NCBI GenBank assembly: GCA_900541725.1 | Contig: UQLB01000001.1 | Coordinates: 62,001-126,000, forward strand | Direction: 5' to 3' | Source of the DNA: an uncultured Collinsella sp. | GTDB lineage: Bacteria; Actinomycetota; Coriobacteriia; Coriobacteriales; Coriobacteriaceae | Length of the DNA stretch: 64,000 nt | Shown: positions 52,434 through 61,721 of the stretch, piece by piece | Layout: each line of letters opens with the position of its first letter | Numbering within the stretch: the first letter of the stretch is position 1 | Notes under the pieces: model-generated | Databases searched by the model: none | Told to the model about the DNA's origin: nothing | What the model saw: only the letters and a program-made list of their open reading frames with translations | Translations under genes and position numbers: made by a program

Positions 52434-53660
52434 TTACGCGGCGCCCGAACGATGCCGCCATATGGATTGTACGATACCCACCGTCAGCAGCTGAATCATC
52501 ATCGAAGACGAACCGAAGCTAATAAACGGTAGCGGAATACCGGTAATCGGCATCATGCCGATGCACATGCCGATGTTTTCGAAGGTCTGGAACGCCCACA
52601 TGCCGACGATACCCACGCATGATAAGCGTAGGAACAGCGACTCGCACTTAAAGGCAACGCGGATCGTCGAGAAGATGAGCAGCACGTACAAGCACAACAG
52701 CAAAAAGGAGCCGCAGAAGCCAAAGGTCTCGGACAAAAAGGCGAAGACGAAGTCGGTGTGGAACTCAGGCAGAAAGCCGCCGGCCGACTGCGTCGCATGG
52801 CCCAAACCCTTACCAAAGAAGCCGCCCGAGCCGACGGCGATAAGCGACTGCTGCAGGTTATAGGCATCGTCCGAATCGGCATTATCGGGGTCGATAAAGA
52901 CCGTCAGACGGTTCATCTGATACTGCTTGATGAGCACATCGTGGCCAAGCAACGAGTCAAAGACCGAATCGAGCGCCAGGACGAGGGCCACCAGGCCCAC
53001 GAGCAGGGCCAGGGTCGACAGCACCCATTCGCGGCGTGCACCGCTCATACAGATGACGATGGCGCCCGAGACAAGCACGACCAGGCCCGAGCCCAGGTCG
53101 CCCATGGCAACGACGGCCAAAAACGGAATGGACAACATGCCGCAGAGCTTGACGTAGTCGCGAACGGTATCGATGCGACCGTTATACTGCGAGCCAAGCG
53201 TAGCAATAAAGAAGATGGTGATGAGCTTGGCAAGCTCAACCGGCTGGAATGTCAAGCCGATACCGGGAATCTTGATCCAGCCCGTCATGCCCAGACCGCC
53301 CGTATAGGACAGACCCGGAATCTTGGGCGAGAAGATCACGATCAGGTCGATGACGAGCAACGCCGTCGAGAAATTGGAGATACCGCGCAGGTCGGTACGC
53401 CAGACCAGCACCGCCAGCACCGCCCCGATGCCAATTCCCAGCAGATGGCGTGAGAACGAAGCATCGGCCTTAAACTGTGAAGCCGACCAAATAATGATGG
53501 CGCCATAGGCAACGAGCGCGACGGTAGCCAGCAGCACACCGATATGCACCTTTTGGCGAAACGTACCGCGCGAGGCCGAAAGTTGCTTGTTGACGCGGTC
53601 CAGGCTGCTGCGAGAGCCGGTCTTGGTTGAACGGAACAGATCCGCCGGAGAAAAATCCAT
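52434..53660 (-). CDS. rodA: RodA, SEDS peptidoglycan glycosyltransferase
   Basis: 408 residues, about ten membrane helices. SEDS polymerase that builds lateral-wall glycan from lipid II with PBP2. FQPVELAKLITIFFIATLGS, VVAMGDLGSGLVVLVSGAIV and GMMPITGIPLPFISFGSSSM (with the usual PxGIPLPFxSxG) are diagnostic. GGAGG precedes ATG. It follows mrdA by 9 nt, forming the mreBCD-mrdA-rodA elongasome operon. Confidence 0.96.
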   Translation of the reverse strand: MDFSPADLFRSTKTGSRSSLDRVNKQLSASRGTFRQKVHIGVLLATVALVAYGAIIIWSASQFKADASFSRHLLGIGIGAVLAVLVWRTDLRGISNFSTALLVIDLIVIFSPKIPGLSYTGGLGMTGWIKIPGIGLTFQPVELAKLITIFFIATLGSQYNGRIDTVRDYVKLCGMLSIPFLAVVAMGDLGSGLVVLVSGAIVICMSGARREWVLSTLALLVGLVALVLALDSVFDSLLGHDVLIKQYQMNRLTVFIDPDNADSDDAYNLQQSLIAVGSGGFFGKGLGHATQSAGGFLPEFHTDFVFAFLSETFGFCGSFLLLCLYVLLIFSTIRVAFKCESLFLRLSCVGIVGMWAFQTFENIGMCIGMMPITGIPLPFISFGSSSMMIQLLTVGIVQSIWRHRSGAA

Positions 53661-53669
53661 CGCAACCTC

Positions 53670-55739
53670 CTATCGAACCGAAGAATCGCCCGAGGCCGAA
53701 GAGGTATCGGGCTCGTCATAAATCACGCCGAGCACATCGCGCACGACATGCATCGCGGTATCTGAGCCACCGCCGCCCTGCTCCAGGACAGTAGCGATGA
53801 CATACTTGGGATCATCGGCCGGTGCATAGGCGCAGAACCACGCGTATTCGTCCTCGCCGCTTTTCTCGCCCGTGCCCGACTTGCCGTATACCTGCGGCGT
53901 CAGGGTGCCAAAGTGAGCCGCCAGGGACGTCGATGCCGTGTAAATCACGTCGTGCATGCCGTTGCGAACAAGAGCCAAATCCGAATCGCTGTTGATCTTG
54001 GCCTCCAGGCGCTTCTTCTTGCCCTTGCCGTTGTACTTATAGGCATCGCCGTCGCCATCGCGCGACACGGCAGACAAAAACACGTGAGGCACGTACTGTT
54101 TGCCGCCGTTGGCAAGACCCATATAGGCGCACGCCATCTGCAGGGGCGTCACCAGGATGTCGCCCTGGCCGATGGCAATGTTGGTCATATCGCCGGCATT
54201 CCACTTGCGGTCCTCGGCAGAGGCGTCGGTGAAGTACGACTCTTTCCACTCGGCATCGGGAATACGGCCCGCGCCCTCACTCGGCAGATCGATGCCGCAG
54301 GTCTTGCCTAGGCCCCAGCGACGAAAGACCTCCTGCAGCCCCTCGGAATGTTGCTCGTCATAAAAGAACGCCTTGCCCATGTCGTAGAAGACGGGGTCGC
54401 ACGAGTTGGCGATACCCGACTGCAGCGTCATGGTGCCGTGGCCAGACGTCAACCAGCAGCGCTTGCCCCAAGCCTTGCCCAGGCCAGTCCAATAGCCCGT
54501 GCAGTTGGTTGTCTGCGTTGAAGTGTAGGTTCCAAACTCAAGACCGGCCAGTGCCGAGAGCGGCTTGATGGTCGAGGCCGACATGTACTGTCCGCTAATG
54601 GCGCGGTTGAGCAGCGGGTGCGAACCCTTGTCATCATTGAGCTCGGTCCACACGTCATTTGAGACGCCGCCGATAAAGACGGAAGGATCGAACTTGGGCT
54701 CGCTCGCCATGCCCAGGATCTCGCCATTGTTGGGATCGAGACACACCACAGCGCCGTTGCCGGCATTGCTGTAGCCAGTGGTCTTGGCAAGCTCGATGGC
54801 GCTCGCCAGCGCCGACTCACAGGCCTGTTGGATCTTAAGGTCGAGCGTGAGCTTAATGTCGGAGCCGGCCTTGGCGGGCACGGCGCCGGCCTGACCGGTC
54901 ACATTGCCCGAGGCATCGACCTTGACGGTCTGCTCGCCACGAATACCCTGCAGCAGGTTTTCGTAGTAGCTCTCAACACCCGCCTGGCCCACGATATCGC
55001 CCGACTGGTACGTAATCCGGCCAGCAGAAGCATCATCATCGCCAGAGGTTTTCTTATTCTGGGCCTCGAGCTGCTCGGAGGTAATGGTGCCGGTATAGCC
55101 CAAGATATGGCATGCCGTCTCGCCATATGGATACTGGCGCTCGGTACGCTCGGCAATCTTGACGCCCGGGAACTCGCCGGCGTGCTCCTGAATATAGGCA
55201 ACCGTGGAGCGACGGACGTCCGTCGCGATGGTATGCAGGCTCTGGGCGCCCTCGGAATTGTCCTGGATATTGCGCAGAACCGCCACGTAGGGCATACCGA
55301 GCACGTTGGCAAGATGGCGAACCAGAACCTCATCCTCGGCAAGGTCGCGGTAGGCCACGACAGCAAGTGAGGGACGGTTCTGGACAAGTGCCACGCCGTT
55401 GCGGTCGAGGATGCGGCCGCGCACAGCGGGTGTGGTAACGGTGCGCGTCTGATTGCTATTAGCCTGCTTTTCGTAATAGTCCGACGAGACCATCTGCATG
55501 CCCCACAGCTTGACGGCAAGCGCCGCGAACATCGCGCCCACACCCGTGGTGAGGATGGAGAAGCGGCCCTTAAAGGCGGTCGCCGCGGTATTGCCCTCGC
55601 CCTCGGTGGCGCGCGGGGCCGTTCCATGCTGCGTATCGTAGGTAAAACGGGAATCGCCGCGACGCATGATGACCAGCGCGACCACGATGGCCACTACCAG
55701 CACGATACCGGCGATAATAACCGTCATCTGGGAAGACAT
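53670..55739 (-). CDS. mrdA: Penicillin-binding protein 2 (transpeptidase)
   Basis: 689 residues. Class B PBP crosslinking side-wall peptidoglycan with RodA. Non-penicillin-binding domain from VRGRILDRNGVALVQNRPSL, dimerisation segment, then transpeptidase domain with SASTIKP (SxxK), NSCDPVFYD (SxN-like SCD) and KSGTGE (KSG). Unlike typical PBP2, two hydrophobic helices are predicted before the catalytic part (residues 6-26 and 57-80), with a polar linker between. GGAGG-like site precedes ATG at 55739. Confidence 0.95.
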   Translation of the reverse strand: MSSQMTVIIAGIVLVVAIVVALVIMRRGDSRFTYDTQHGTAPRATEGEGNTAATAFKGRFSILTTGVGAMFAALAVKLWGMQMVSSDYYEKQANSNQTRTVTTPAVRGRILDRNGVALVQNRPSLAVVAYRDLAEDEVLVRHLANVLGMPYVAVLRNIQDNSEGAQSLHTIATDVRRSTVAYIQEHAGEFPGVKIAERTERQYPYGETACHILGYTGTITSEQLEAQNKKTSGDDDASAGRITYQSGDIVGQAGVESYYENLLQGIRGEQTVKVDASGNVTGQAGAVPAKAGSDIKLTLDLKIQQACESALASAIELAKTTGYSNAGNGAVVCLDPNNGEILGMASEPKFDPSVFIGGVSNDVWTELNDDKGSHPLLNRAISGQYMSASTIKPLSALAGLEFGTYTSTQTTNCTGYWTGLGKAWGKRCWLTSGHGTMTLQSGIANSCDPVFYDMGKAFFYDEQHSEGLQEVFRRWGLGKTCGIDLPSEGAGRIPDAEWKESYFTDASAEDRKWNAGDMTNIAIGQGDILVTPLQMACAYMGLANGGKQYVPHVFLSAVSRDGDGDAYKYNGKGKKKRLEAKINSDSDLALVRNGMHDVIYTASTSLAAHFGTLTPQVYGKSGTGEKSGEDEYAWFCAYAPADDPKYVIATVLEQGGGGSDTAMHVVRDVLGVIYDEPDTSSASGDSSVR

Positions 55740-55752
55740 CTACAGGCCTCCC

Positions 55753-56325
55753 CTATTTGAGCTTACGGGTCTTGGGCTTAAAGCGCATGCCCGTCTGGCG
55801 TCCGCCACGTGCGGAGAATCCATAACCGGACTGCGGCACGACGCCGGACATCAAAAACGGAATGGCAACCAGACCCGTCAGGATCGAAGACGGCAGCGCA
55901 TGGCCGAAGATCGCCACGACAAAGCTCGTCTCCAAACCCATAAACAGCAAGATGATGCTGTAGATCACATTAATGACGAACGCGAAGGCGCCCACAGTGA
56001 TGCCGCGCGCACTCGGGGTACCGCCCGTCTGACCGGCAGCGCTATGCACCAGGGCAAAAGTACCCACGGTCAGCAGGAGCGACATAACGCCCACCGGCAC
56101 GGCAGCGGAAAGGTCATAGAACAAGCCGCTGCAAAAACCGCACACGACGGCACGGGTCGGGTCGCCCGAGAACACGCTTAGGCACACCAGGATAATCATA
56201 AAGTTGACGCGACCGCCCGCAATGGAGATCTGCGGTGCCAGGCCTGCCTGCAGCAGCACGCACACGATGGCAGCGATTACAAACGTGCGGGAGCTCATCC
56301 CCTGCTCGTGTAGATCCATGGACAT
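55753..56325 (-). CDS. mreD: Rod shape-determining protein MreD
   Basis: 190 residues with five to six membrane helices and little sequence conservation, as usual for MreD. LAPQISIAGGRVNFMIILVC and CGFCSGLFYDLSAAVPVGVM (GFxxGLxxDl motif) support the family. The basic C-terminus (ARGGRQTGMRFKPKTRKLK) is cytoplasmic. The position between mreC and mrdA is decisive. Confidence 0.9.
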   Translation of the reverse strand: MSMDLHEQGMSSRTFVIAAIVCVLLQAGLAPQISIAGGRVNFMIILVCLSVFSGDPTRAVVCGFCSGLFYDLSAAVPVGVMSLLLTVGTFALVHSAAGQTGGTPSARGITVGAFAFVINVIYSIILLFMGLETSFVVAIFGHALPSSILTGLVAIPFLMSGVVPQSGYGFSARGGRQTGMRFKPKTRKLK

Positions 56326-56330
56326 GCCCC

Positions 56331-57329
56331 CTATTCGCTCGAGCCGGAATCGGTCGTCTCGGACGTGTCGGAACCGTCATCCGAGCTCTCGTCCTTCGTC
56401 TTGGTCGCAGCATCGCGCGACGTTCCCTGCGGCGTGCTGTTGGCCGTGTTCACGTCCTCATCCGACGCCGACTGTTCGTCGGTCAGCGAGGTGATGACCA
56501 GCACTTCCTCGTTGTTCTCGGCCGTCGTCTGGGCGCGTACCACAATGGTGTAGTACACGTCGTTTGCCGATTTCTCAACCGACGAGACGGTGCCAAGCGG
56601 AAGGCCCTTGGGGAACACGCCGCCAATGCCCGAGGTCACGATGATGTCGCCAACCTTAACGTCGGAGTCGACGCTCACGTACTCAAGACGCAGCGTGCCG
56701 TCAGCCTGACCCTGCAGCATGCCCTGAGCGCGCGTATCCTGCACCATGGCGGACACGCCCGAGTTCTCATCGCCAATCAGGCGCACGGTGGACGTCTTGG
56801 CCGAGACCTCGATAATCTGGCCTATGACACCGGCAGAACTCGTCACGGGCATGTTGATGGTAAGCCCGTCGGCAGAACCCTTATCGATGGTGACGGTCGA
56901 GGTCCAGGCATCGCCCGAAGCGCCGACGATACGAGCTGCAGTGGACTTGAGGTTGTAGGTCGACTGCAGACCGACCAGACCCTCCAGTCGCTCGGCGGTC
57001 TTTTGAGCCTCGGAGAGCTCGGCGACCTTAGAGGTCAGCTCCTCATTTTGCTTCTTGAGCTCGTCGAGCGTGTCCTGCGACGCCGTTAGGTTAGAGAACA
57101 CGTTGCCAATCGCATTGAAGGGAGCCGCCACAGCCGAGCCCACAAAGCGCACCGGAGAGGTAATCGTCGTTACGCCCGAACGCACGGCATGAATCGGCCC
57201 TGCCTCGCCCTCGCGGATGTAAAACGTGAGCAGCAACACCGAAATCAGGCTGAAAACAATCAACGGGCGCATACCCGTTGATTGTCGCTTGGTATTCAGA
57301 TTTGTGGAGAAACCCGAAGATCGTGCCAA
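56331..57329 (-). CDS. mreC: Rod shape-determining protein MreC
   Basis: 332 residues. Bitopic protein linking MreB to the wall enzymes. One N-terminal helix (PLIVFSLISVLLLTFYI), a coiled coil (about residues 80-112) and the double beta-barrel (GDAWTSTVTIDKGSADGLTI, VGDIIVTSGIGGVFPKGLPL). A 55-residue Ser/Thr/Asp/Glu-rich C-terminal tail is unusual and probably disordered outside the membrane. Start TTG at 57329 behind AGGTGG. Confidence 0.95.
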   Translation of the reverse strand: MARSSGFSTNLNTKRQSTGMRPLIVFSLISVLLLTFYIREGEAGPIHAVRSGVTTITSPVRFVGSAVAAPFNAIGNVFSNLTASQDTLDELKKQNEELTSKVAELSEAQKTAERLEGLVGLQSTYNLKSTAARIVGASGDAWTSTVTIDKGSADGLTINMPVTSSAGVIGQIIEVSAKTSTVRLIGDENSGVSAMVQDTRAQGMLQGQADGTLRLEYVSVDSDVKVGDIIVTSGIGGVFPKGLPLGTVSSVEKSANDVYYTIVVRAQTTAENNEEVLVITSLTDEQSASDEDVNTANSTPQGTSRDAATKTKDESSDDGSDTSETTDSGSSE

Positions 57330-57350
57330 ATGGAATCCACCTTTTGGAAA

Positions 57351-58394
57351 TTAAGCATTGGTCTGGACGAAGCCGCCATCAAACGCATTGGCCTCGAGCA
57401 CGCGGGCACAGCCGTTAACGACGTTATCGAGCGCCGTGGGGCTGACGTTGACCGAAACACCGGTCTCATCGCGCAGGCGCACGTCGAGACCGCGCAGCAG
57501 CGCGCCGCCACCAGTCAGCAAAATGCCGTAGTACATAAGGTCCGAGGCAAGATCGGGCGGCGTGGCATCGAGGGCGTCCTTGACGGCCTTGGCCATCTCG
57601 TCGAGCGGCTTGTTGAGCGCGCGACGAATCTCCTCGCTCTCGATGCGCACGGTCTTGGGCAGACCGGTGATCACGTCGCGGCCGTTGACCTCGACGTCGA
57701 GCTCGTCCTTGAGCGGCACGGCGGAACCGACCTTGATCTTGATGTCCTCTGCCGTACGCTCGCCGATGGCAAGGTTGTAGGCATCGCGAACGTGCGTGAG
57801 GATGGCCTGATCGAACTCGTCGCCGGCAATACGGATGGACTGCGAGACGACGATGCCGCCCATAGCGATAACGGCAACCTCGGTGGTACCGCCACCGATG
57901 TCGATGACCATGGAGCCGGTGGGCTCCTCGACGGGCAGGTCGGCGCCGATAGCAGCAGCCATGGGCTCCTCGATCAGGTAGGCCTGGCGAGCGCCGGCCT
58001 GGATCGTGGCCTCAAAGACAGCGCGCTTCTCGACCGACGTGACGCCGGAGGGAACGCAGACGACAACACGCGGACGCGGAGTCCACGGATAGCGCTTCTC
58101 GGACGCCTTGTCGATAAAGTAGCGAAGCATGGCCTCGGTAACGTCGAAGTCGGCGATGACGCCGTCCTTCAGGGGACGAACGGCCACAATGTTGCCGGGC
58201 GTACGGCCGAGCATGCGCTTTGCCTCGATACCGACCGCCAGGATGCGCTCGTCGTTCTTGTCGATGGCGACGACGGAGGGCTCGCGGATGACGATGCCCT
58301 TGCCGCGCACGGAGACAAGCGTATTTGCGGTGCCGAGGTCGATGGCAAGATCGCCCGCATAGCTACCGAAGAACATATCCATCAAAGAAAACAA
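57351..58394 (-). CDS. mreB: Rod shape-determining protein MreB
   Basis: 347 residues. Actin-like cytoskeletal ATPase directing side-wall synthesis. LAIDLGTANTLVSVRGKGIV (phosphate 1), SMVIDIGGGTTEVAVIAMGG (phosphate 2) and GILLTGGGALLRGLD (adenosine) are intact. Start TTG at 58394 has AGGAG 5 nt upstream; ATG at 58382 is an alternative. First gene of the mreBCD-mrdA-rodA operon. A rod-shaped cell is implied. Confidence 0.97.
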   Translation of the reverse strand: MFSLMDMFFGSYAGDLAIDLGTANTLVSVRGKGIVIREPSVVAIDKNDERILAVGIEAKRMLGRTPGNIVAVRPLKDGVIADFDVTEAMLRYFIDKASEKRYPWTPRPRVVVCVPSGVTSVEKRAVFEATIQAGARQAYLIEEPMAAAIGADLPVEEPTGSMVIDIGGGTTEVAVIAMGGIVVSQSIRIAGDEFDQAILTHVRDAYNLAIGERTAEDIKIKVGSAVPLKDELDVEVNGRDVITGLPKTVRIESEEIRRALNKPLDEMAKAVKDALDATPPDLASDLMYYGILLTGGGALLRGLDVRLRDETGVSVNVSPTALDNVVNGCARVLEANAFDGGFVQTNA

Positions 58395-58454
58395 CGCAAC
58401 TCCTGATGTGTTGGATGATTGCTGGAAAACTACTAGCTCATCATACTAACGCAA

Positions 58455-58487
58455 GCCCGGCACCTCACTTGCGGTGAAGCGCCGGGC
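58455..58487 (-). terminator. Terminator after the TPR gene
   Basis: GC-rich stem (58455-58461 with 58481-58487, plus an inner CACC/GGTG stem), 23 nt after the TPR gene stop and before mreB. The T-run on the minus strand is weak (TTGCGTT). Confidence 0.6.
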
Positions 58488-58509
58488 AAAGCTAAATCCC
58501 ATAAGGTCA

Positions 58510-59814
58510 CTACTGGTTGTCAGCAGCCGAGAAATCCATATCGAGCGAGGAAACGGCCCAGCCGATATGGTTGTCGGAGCGCACGAATTTGACGGTGTAC
58601 TCCTGCTCGCCGCCCTTGGACAGCGAAGCCTTAACCTTGGCGGTCGTCTCGGTCATGGACTGATCCATACCCTCGACGGACACGGTGGCACCCTGCGGAA
58701 TCGAGGAGATGATCATCGACTTGGCGTCCTCGGACAGGCTCGAGGCCAGGCAAGACTCGGCCTTTGCGGTGTCACCGTCGCCGGCAGCCTGGAACAGATC
58801 GGTAACGACAGACTCCTGAGACGGGAAGCCAAAGCCGCGCGTGTAGGCAACGCCCAGACCGCCCGCGGCGATCAAAATGAGCAGAAGCAGCACGATGAAG
58901 ACTTTGAGGCCCGTGTGGCGATGGCGACGACGGACCTTGGCCTGCTTACGATCCTGACGGTCCTGCTGGACCATCTCGGACTCGGACAGCGTAAAGAAGC
59001 CGGTGTCCGAGGGATCGGGCATAAACTGGCCGGTCGCGCCCGTAGGATCGAGCGGATCAACGGCAGGAGCGTCCATCGCGGGCGCCGGAGCCGTGGCCAT
59101 AGCCGTCTGGGCAGACAGCGCGGCAAGCGAATCGTGCACGCGGGCAAGCTCATCGGCCTGCTCGGAGGTGAGCTGGTAGATGCCATCGGCAGTAGCGGCG
59201 TTAAAGGCGTCGAGTGCGTCGGAGGGGCGGCCGGCGGCAGAAAGCGCCTGACCCATGCCGGCGTTGAGCGCACGCGTGTCGTCGCGGGGACCGGCAAAGT
59301 CGATAGCCGTGCGGTAGGTCTCCACGGCATCCGCCGGACGGCCAAGCTTAATGAAGCAACGACCGAGCTCGCCGAGTGCGGCGGCAGGAGCCGGATTGGC
59401 GCCGTCGATGGCGGCCTGACGAAAGGCAGTACCCGCGTTGGCATAGTCGCCCGACTGGAACAGCGCATTGCCCAGGCCCAGATAGGCCTTGAACGGCGTG
59501 GCATAGGAAGCATCCTGCGTAGCAGCAGAGAACGCCTGGGCGGCCGTCGTGTAGTCGCCCACGGCGGCGAGTGCCTTGCCGCGGTTGGTGAGCAGCGCGC
59601 CGCGCTTGCCGTAGGTGCCGTCATTGAGGGCAGCGGCGTAGGCCTCGGCGGCCTCGGCATACATGCCCAGGTGCATCAAGGCGTTACCACGAAGGTGATC
59701 GGCCTCGCCCATAATCTCATCGGGAGTTTTTGCCGCCCCAAGCATCTGGGCTGCAGCGGAAAAATCACCCGCGCGGTAAGCGGCGCGGCCCTGTTGGATC
59801 AGCTGGCTATTCAA
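58510..59814 (-). CDS. TPR-repeat membrane protein with C-terminal DUF4878-like domain
   Basis: 434 residues. At least four tetratricopeptide repeats occupy residues 1-205 (AYRAGDFSAAAQMLGAAKTP, AAEAYAAALNDGTYGKRGAL and so on). A low-complexity linker and basic patch (KQAKVRRRHRHTG) precede a single helix (FIVLLLLILIAAGGLGVAYT, about residue 310). The extracytoplasmic C-terminus (ESVVTDLFQAAGDGDTAKAE) resembles DUF4878-type lipoprotein domains. The TPR part is cytoplasmic. Function unknown; location beside mreB may reflect envelope work. Start TTG at 59814 behind GGGGA. Confidence 0.75.
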   Translation of the reverse strand: MNSQLIQQGRAAYRAGDFSAAAQMLGAAKTPDEIMGEADHLRGNALMHLGMYAEAAEAYAAALNDGTYGKRGALLTNRGKALAAVGDYTTAAQAFSAATQDASYATPFKAYLGLGNALFQSGDYANAGTAFRQAAIDGANPAPAAALGELGRCFIKLGRPADAVETYRTAIDFAGPRDDTRALNAGMGQALSAAGRPSDALDAFNAATADGIYQLTSEQADELARVHDSLAALSAQTAMATAPAPAMDAPAVDPLDPTGATGQFMPDPSDTGFFTLSESEMVQQDRQDRKQAKVRRRHRHTGLKVFIVLLLLILIAAGGLGVAYTRGFGFPSQESVVTDLFQAAGDGDTAKAESCLASSLSEDAKSMIISSIPQGATVSVEGMDQSMTETTAKVKASLSKGGEQEYTVKFVRSDNHIGWAVSSLDMDFSAADNQ

Positions 59815-59825
59815 GGAAGTCCCCT

Positions 59826-60368
59826 TTACTCGTGAACGATCTCGACATGGACGATCTCGTCGCCGGCACGCAGCTGTGAAATCACATCGAGACCCTCGAC
59901 CGTGGTACCAAAGACGGTGTAACCGGAATCGAGGTTATGCTGGGCACCCAGGCAGAAGTAGAACTGCGAACCCGCGGAATCGGGGTCCATGGAGCGCGCC
60001 ATGGCAAGGGCACCATCGACATGGCGGTTGCGCGGATTGGTGGCAAACTCGCCCTTGATGCAGTAGCCGGGACCACCGGTACCGGGCATGCCGTCAGGGC
60101 CCTCAAGACCGGCAGCGACGTCGGCGCCGGACATATCGCGGGTATTGGGGTCGCCGCCCTGAATGACAAAGCCGGGCACATAGCGATGGAACTTAAGGCC
60201 ATCATAGAAACCCATCGTGGAAAGCTCGCAGAAGTTCGCGACATGAATGGGAGCGCCCTCACCGTCAAACTTGACCTTGATGGTACCCTTCGACGTCTCG
60301 ATAACGGCGCACTCGTCGCCGGCAAGCTGATACTCGGGCGTGTAGAGCTCTTTCTTAAAACCAAACAT
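59826..60368 (-). CDS. Cyclophilin-type peptidyl-prolyl isomerase
   Basis: 180 residues. IETSKGTIKVKFDGEGAPIH, FYDGLKFHRYVPGFVIQGGD and GSQFYFCLGAQHNLDSGYTV contain the usual cyclophilin active-site residues (Arg in FHR, Phe in QFYF). There is no signal peptide, so it is cytosolic. GGAAGG precedes ATG. It is 11 nt upstream of the TPR gene and likely co-transcribed. Confidence 0.93.
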   Translation of the reverse strand: MFGFKKELYTPEYQLAGDECAVIETSKGTIKVKFDGEGAPIHVANFCELSTMGFYDGLKFHRYVPGFVIQGGDPNTRDMSGADVAAGLEGPDGMPGTGGPGYCIKGEFATNPRNRHVDGALAMARSMDPDSAGSQFYFCLGAQHNLDSGYTVFGTTVEGLDVISQLRAGDEIVHVEIVHE

Positions 60369-60475
60369 GTGGTTCCTTCCTCGTGCGTTTAAAGCATATT
60401 TGTACGAATTGTAGCAATAAGCATGCGCTTACATCAATTGCGCACGTAGGTTATGCCGACTATGGCGAACTAATT

Positions 60476-61618
60476 TTAGGAACGCTGCTGCGGCTTCCAG
60501 GAGCCCACATTGGCGTCGTACTGGTTCAGCGCGCTGTTGCCGCCCTGCGCGATGGGCGCCAGGATCTCGCTTTGGTGGGAACTCATCGACTCACCATCGG
60601 GAATGGCCAGCGAGATATCCCAGCTCTGGCAGATCACGTCGACACGTTCGTACATCCACTCGGCAAGCTGCTTTAAGTGGGCGATGTCGTCCGCATAGAC
60701 CGTATCGTCCTGATACTTAAGGTTGTTGAGCTCATCTTGCGTCTTTTTGATCTGGTCGCGCAGGGCGTAGGCACTCTGCGACAGCTCCTGACGGGTGGAC
60801 AGCGGCGTTCGGAGATAACCGTTGTTAAAGGAATCGATGACCTCGCCAATCTGGTCCTCGTCACCGTAGGACACGATGGTCTGATACAGACCGTCGAGCC
60901 TGGTATAGAGCTGATCATCGGTCAGCACGGTTTCTTCCTGGACCACCTCGGCAGAATCGTCTTGCTTGGTATCGTCCTCAGTCGCCTCGCCCTTTTGGCG
61001 CGTGGGGAAGGTCGTCTGCGCAGCCTGACCAAACTGGTCGTAGAAGGCAGGCATGACACCCATGGGATCGGCCGTCACGAACCAATAGGCACCGCCGCAA
61101 ACGACGGCAAGGACCGCGATGACGATGAGCGGCTTGGGGATATGACGCTTGTGCTTGTGATAGGCGTCCTCGTCGGGATGCACCTTGCGCTTGGGTTTTT
61201 GAGCATCGTCATGCAGGGAAACGGGCGTGGGAATATCGACCTTGGGGATACCGAAATCCTTATCGAAGGCCGGCAGCACGCAGGTCTCGTTAGGATCGGC
61301 GGCATCCGAAAGCACCGCAGCGGCAGAGGCCGGCGCATGAGGCACCTCGGTATCGATCTGCTCTTGCGTTAGGCGCGGAAAGCCCGCCGTGCGGCCCGCT
61401 GCCAGGTCGGATGCGGCCGCGTCCTCGGAGAGGATACCCGGAGCAGGGCGCCCGCATTTTGGGCACGTGCGATCATGCGGAGAAAGACGGGCACCGCAGC
61501 CCTCACAGAACACGAACTCGGTGTGCTCGGGACCATCGCCCGGACCCACATAGGCGTTGCAGTAGGGGCAGAACGAGGCGCCGTCCTCGATAGTCTTAAG
61601 GCAATGCGGGCAGATCAC
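60476..61618 (-). CDS. Zinc-ribbon membrane protein, function unknown
   Basis: About 380 residues. Two N-terminal zinc ribbons (ICPHCLKTIEDGASFCPYCN; CEGCGARLSPHDRTCPKCGR) are followed by an acidic linker, a Lys/His-rich patch, one helix (KPLIVIAVLAVVCGGAYWFV, about residue 170) and an outside domain with helical, Gln/Asp-rich sequence. GTG at 61618 with AAGAGG upstream makes the protein begin MICPHC, typical of zinc-ribbon proteins; the TTG at 61648 is less likely. A 107-nt gap separates it from the cyclophilin gene. Confidence 0.75.
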   Translation of the reverse strand: MICPHCLKTIEDGASFCPYCNAYVGPGDGPEHTEFVFCEGCGARLSPHDRTCPKCGRPAPGILSEDAAASDLAAGRTAGFPRLTQEQIDTEVPHAPASAAAVLSDAADPNETCVLPAFDKDFGIPKVDIPTPVSLHDDAQKPKRKVHPDEDAYHKHKRHIPKPLIVIAVLAVVCGGAYWFVTADPMGVMPAFYDQFGQAAQTTFPTRQKGEATEDDTKQDDSAEVVQEETVLTDDQLYTRLDGLYQTIVSYGDEDQIGEVIDSFNNGYLRTPLSTRQELSQSAYALRDQIKKTQDELNNLKYQDDTVYADDIAHLKQLAEWMYERVDVICQSWDISLAIPDGESMSSHQSEILAPIAQGGNSALNQYDANVGSWKPQQRS

Positions 61619-61721
61619 GGCATCCTCTTTTCGAAGCAATTCAAACAATCGAGGTTAGAGCATAACATCGCCACGGCCCCACAGGAACAAGGCACCAATT
61701 CAACATCGCCAGGGCGCGTAG

